Positions 51,028 through 53,625 of a stretch of DNA of 53,625 nt are shown in pieces. Numbering within the stretch: the first letter of the stretch is position 1; every line of letters begins with the position of its first letter. The translations under genes were made by a program, and so were the position numbers. Source of the DNA: Thermotogae bacterium (GTDB lineage Bacteria > Thermotogota > Thermotogae > Mesoaciditogales > Mesoaciditogaceae); the NCBI GenBank assembly GCA_026988035.1, contig JALSLY010000045.1:1-53625 (forward strand), read 5' to 3'. The notes under the pieces were generated by a model, which was given only the letters and a program-made list of their open reading frames with translations, was not told the origin of the DNA and did not search any database.

Positions 51028-52728
51028 ATGAAATTGTCAAGAACAATCATAATAAACGGTTCCATTGTTGATAATTATGCCCAGGTTATGTCTAATCCTA
51101 TTTTTGAAAGAATTGTAAGAGAATACATCAAAATGCTTGAACTTAACCATTCTTCGGCATTAAACGCGATTTCTGAGTTCAGAGAGAATAAGTTTTGCTA
51201 TAAAAAGGTTGCCGAATTCTTGTATTCTTTGACGTTCAAGCCCATTGGCAAAACAGGGTATAAAGTGAAACAAAGCTATCTTCAGGAGTTTGTTGAAGGT
51301 CTTTACGATTTTTGGAGGGGAAAACACAGATTCATAATCAAGCATGAAAGATATCTCAAGGATTTCGGCTCGAGAAACAACGCAATAAAATCTGCTGAGT
51401 TCGTTGGAGAGGTCTTTGAGAAGACGGCAAGAGGCATTTATCGGGCGCTGGAAAACAATATTTCTTCAAATACGGAGAAAATTTTACGGCAGGTTCCAAG
51501 TGGTGCTCAAGTTATTTTTATTGTTGATAAATCGAGAATTCAACGAGAAGAAAGGATGAAATACAATTGGATGTACTCTGTTCCTTTTGTTTGGAACGTT
51601 ATATATGAACCACCAGTGATTTTCTATACAAAATCCAACAAAAGAAAGGGTGTATTTCCAGTAATTAATGAAAGAATCCTGGACAGGATCGATCTTGATA
51701 AAAAGTGGTACGCATTACCGCTGCATGTTGGGAATCTCATGATTTATGTATATGTCAATTCTGAATATCTTTGTCATGCCGCTGGTCTTGCCAATCTTTT
51801 TGAGATAGCTACTCCCAATGAACTAAGAACACCCGATGGAGTTGTTGTATTTGGTCTTCCGCTTGAAGTTGTAGGTAAAGATTATGTTAATGGAGTCGTG
51901 TTTAAAGATACACTCTACGCAGGTGTCATACCCAAAATAATAGAGAATGATTATTTTGGATATGCTAAAAAAATAGTCCTTACGGTTCACAATCTGATCA
52001 TGATTGACAGATCAAAGCTTCCAATTCATGGCTCTCTTGCAACTATAAAACTCAAGAACGGAAAGAGCGCAACTGCCATGTTTGTTGGAGATAGTGGCGC
52101 TGGGAAATCTGAAACGCTTGACGCTTTAGGAAGGCTTTCGGAAGTGTCAGAACTTGAAGTCATAATAGATGATATGGGTTCACTAAGCATTGAAGATGAA
52201 AAGGTTGTGGCATATGGAACCGAAACGGGAGCATTTGTGAGACTCGATGATCTTCCACCTGGATACGCTTACGCAAACATAGACAGAAGTCTTCTTATGA
52301 ATCCAGATCAGAACAATGCGAGGGTTATAGTACCTTATGGAAATTTTGACAAAATTATTCAGCCTACTCATATTGATTTCTTTTTTTATGCTGACAATTA
52401 CACAAAAGTCAATTCAAATGAAGAAAGAGTATGCTTTTTTAACGATCCTGATGATGCACTTGAAATCTTTTCAAAGGGTGCTAGAATGGCCAAAGGAACG
52501 ACCTCGGAAAAGGGAATGTCCTATTCGTACTTTGCCAATCCTTTCGGTGCAATTCAAAGAAGAGAAATTCACGAGAAAATAGCGAGGACTTATATGTATA
52601 AAATGTTTGAAACGGGTGTAAAAGTGGGAGAAATAAGAACTATGCTCGGAATAGAGGGATATGAAAAAGACGGACCTCATTTAGCTGCTCAGGCTCTTTT
52701 GAAAGTAATTTCAAAATTCAAAGCTTGA
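51028..52728 (+). CDS. P-loop protein of the HPr kinase / PEP carboxykinase superfamily
   Basis: A 566-residue soluble protein. The first half is helical and unrecognised; a beta-rich domain with GVVVFGLPLEVVGKDYVN follows. The nucleotide site is GDSGAGKSETLDALGRL with the P-loop G354-S361, and EVIIDDMGSLSIED (D381, D382) follows 20 residues later, as in HPr kinase (GxSGxGKSE ... ADD). It lacks the PEPCK substrate motifs. It could be a kinase of an unknown protein or metabolite. Its gene has a sigma-54-like promoter shared in pattern with fabF. Confidence 0.72.
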   Translation: MKLSRTIIINGSIVDNYAQVMSNPIFERIVREYIKMLELNHSSALNAISEFRENKFCYKKVAEFLYSLTFKPIGKTGYKVKQSYLQEFVEGLYDFWRGKHRFIIKHERYLKDFGSRNNAIKSAEFVGEVFEKTARGIYRALENNISSNTEKILRQVPSGAQVIFIVDKSRIQREERMKYNWMYSVPFVWNVIYEPPVIFYTKSNKRKGVFPVINERILDRIDLDKKWYALPLHVGNLMIYVYVNSEYLCHAAGLANLFEIATPNELRTPDGVVVFGLPLEVVGKDYVNGVVFKDTLYAGVIPKIIENDYFGYAKKIVLTVHNLIMIDRSKLPIHGSLATIKLKNGKSATAMFVGDSGAGKSETLDALGRLSEVSELEVIIDDMGSLSIEDEKVVAYGTETGAFVRLDDLPPGYAYANIDRSLLMNPDQNNARVIVPYGNFDKIIQPTHIDFFFYADNYTKVNSNEERVCFFNDPDDALEIFSKGARMAKGTTSEKGMSYSYFANPFGAIQRREIHEKIARTYMYKMFETGVKVGEIRTMLGIEGYEKDGPHLAAQALLKVISKFKA

Positions 52729-52758
52729 CCACGCAAATCTTGTATATCAAATCTTGAT

Positions 52759-52781
52759 TACTATCCAAAATGTGGATGGTA
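52759..52781. promoter_or_regulatory. upstream activator site 2 (inverted repeat)
   Basis: TACTATCCA (52759-52767) and TGGATGGTA (52773-52781), with a 5-base spacer and one mismatch. The right arm is identical to that of site 1. Its centre is 74 bases before the -12 element, close to the 76 of site 1. Confidence 0.65.
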
Positions 52782-52828
52782 ATCGTTTGTTGCAAATGTA
52801 AAAGCCTTGGAAATAGGCGATTCTAATT

Positions 52829-52845
52829 TTGGCACGAGTTTTGCT
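52829..52845 (+). promoter_or_regulatory. sigma-54 (-24/-12) promoter of fabF
   Basis: TTGGCACGAGTTTTGCT is a complete match to the sigma-54 consensus. After it comes AACAT, as after the first site. Transcription would start near 52856, about 50 bases before the fabF start. Confidence 0.72.
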
Positions 52846-52904
52846 AACATAATAGGAATTATTTTGGAATTTTTTATTTAATTGAGAAGAAAGGGTGAAA
52901 GAGC

Positions 52905-53625
52905 TTGAAAAATGATAAAAGAGTTGTCGTAACGGGAATAGGAGTTGTTGCTCCAAGTGGAGTTGGGAAAGAAGCCTTTTGGAGCGGATTGCTTTCAGCT
53001 AAGAGTTTTGCATCACGTATAACATCTTTCGATCCTGAAGGATATAGAACTCAAATAGCAGCCGAGGTAAAAGATTTTGATCCATCCAAATATATGAGTC
53101 CTAAGAGCGCAAGACGATATGATCGATACACTCAACTTGGAGTAGCAGCCGCTAATGAAGCAATTAATGATTCTGGTCTCTCAAAAGAACTTCTTGAAAG
53201 AGCAGGAGTGATCGTTGCATCGGGAGTTGGTGGAATAGTATCTCTTGAAAGAGAAATAGAAGTTTTGAACTCTAAAGGGCCTTCTTGGGTAAGTCCTCTT
53301 TTGGTTCCAGGATCAGTAGTTAATGCACTTTCAGGAACAATAGCCACCTTGCATGGTGCAAAGGGGCCAAATTTTGGAACAGTGAGCGCATGTGCTTCAA
53401 GTGCACATGCCATGATAATGGCTTGCAATTTGATAAAAAACGAAGGAGTAGATGTAGTAATAACTGGTGGTGCTGAAGCGCCAATTTCCCCTATAGCCGT
53501 TGCTGCCTTTGGAAACATGAAAGCGCTCTCAACACGCAATGACGAGCCCGAAAAGGCTTCTCGTCCATTTGACAAAGATCGTGATGGCTTTGTAATGGGC
53601 GAGGGTGCCGGTGTTCTTGTCTTCG
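52905..53625 (+). CDS. fabF: beta-ketoacyl-ACP synthase II (5' part; runs off the window)
   Basis: The first 240 codons of a KAS II. It starts RVVVTGIGVVAPSGVGKEAFWSGLLSAKS, has FDPSKYMSPKSARRYDRYTQLGVAAANEAI, and the active-site cysteine C163 in VSACASSAHA, the same position as in E. coli FabF; ITGGAEAPISPIAVAAFGNMKALST and FDKDRDGFVMGEGAGVL follow. It elongates acyl-ACP in fatty-acid synthesis. TTG 52905 has AAGGGTGA six bases upstream. The catalytic histidines lie beyond the window's end. Its sigma-54-like promoter is unusual for a core lipid gene. Confidence 0.93.
   Translation, partial: MKNDKRVVVTGIGVVAPSGVGKEAFWSGLLSAKSFASRITSFDPEGYRTQIAAEVKDFDPSKYMSPKSARRYDRYTQLGVAAANEAINDSGLSKELLERAGVIVASGVGGIVSLEREIEVLNSKGPSWVSPLLVPGSVVNALSGTIATLHGAKGPNFGTVSACASSAHAMIMACNLIKNEGVDVVITGGAEAPISPIAVAAFGNMKALSTRNDEPEKASRPFDKDRDGFVMGEGAGVLVF

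Noticed and set aside
1-53625. CRISPR arrays, tRNA, rRNA, tmRNA or intact transposase genes
   Set aside because: No regularly spaced repeats, cloverleaf-like stretches or transposase motifs were seen in the gaps or on either strand by eye. Short or unusual RNA genes could still have been missed without a covariance search.

Overview
The window reads as chromosomal DNA of an AT-rich, probably thermophilic or moderately thermophilic anaerobe of the Thermotogota type. Pointers seen in the sequence are a two-domain protein disulfide oxidoreductase (PDO) next to thioredoxin reductase, a class II (adenosylcobalamin) ribonucleotide reductase, a TGS-domain nucleoside kinase, the order DUF4416-rimO-pgsA-thpR-recA-recX-rny, and a glmU-prs-rplY-pth block. 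The DoxX/cupredoxin pair and the lysine-fermentation genes kal/kce would fit an acid-tolerant, peptide-using relative such as the Mesoaciditoga/Athalassotoga branch. That placement is inference, not proof. Almost all of the window is dense housekeeping operons; no rRNA, tRNA, CRISPR array or intact insertion sequence was seen.

Layout. 1-1886 (+): the tail of an unknown gene, a methyltransferase, a DoxX-like membrane protein and a secreted cupredoxin. 1887-2442: copy 1 of a roughly 450-bp non-coding repeat and a terminator. 2443-4085 (-): PDO-trxB behind a palindrome. 4145-7383 (-): yicC-remA-gmk-rpoZ-coaBC. 7539-11862 (-): a 50-residue ORF, a degenerate ABC ATPase, a PfkB kinase, a CBS protein, mtaB and a class IV aminotransferase, tightly coupled. 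11982-18497 (-): DUF4416-rimO-pgsA-thpR-recA-recX-rny-glpP. 18527-21357 (-): a polar amino-acid ABC importer. 21495-27481 (+): thrS-kal-kce, then yajC-secD-secF. 27647-29059 (+): a DDAH-like amidinohydrolase and a methyltransferase. 29118-34421 (-): nrdJ behind two NrdR boxes, the TGS nucleoside kinase, and a WecA/TagO-type phosphosugar transferase. 34422-35301: copy 2 of the repeat, then a leader ORF and attenuator. 35302-36874 (+): an ABC-2 exporter. 36945-41661 (-): a small membrane protein, an FAD oxidoreductase, a ferritin-like protein, a secreted protein and an aminotransferase. 41822-50870 (+): valS-folC-ruvA, then glmU-prs-rplY-pth-(UVR protein)-yigZ. 51028 to the end (+): an HprK/PEPCK-like P-loop protein and the 5' part of fabF.

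Most striking observations. (1) The last two genes are each preceded by an almost perfect sigma-54 (-24/-12) promoter with a matching 9-bp inverted repeat about 75 bp upstream of the -12 element, which suggests an enhancer-dependent regulon linking a P-loop kinase-like protein to fatty-acid synthesis. (2) The ABC-2 exporter is preceded by a 30-codon leader ORF with a strong ribosome site and a perfect 28-nt palindromic terminator. Codons 22-24 of the leader can form a 9-bp competing helix with that terminator, as expected for ribosome-controlled attenuation. (3) yajC has its Shine-Dalgarno sequence separated from its ATG by a compact hairpin. (4) An ABC-ATPase homologue keeps Walker A but has lost the Q-loop glutamine, signature, catalytic glutamate and H-loop histidine, and sits after an undescribed 50-residue ORF.

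Functions follow from visible motifs and family knowledge. No database search was run. Start codons were chosen from ribosome sites and expected N-termini.
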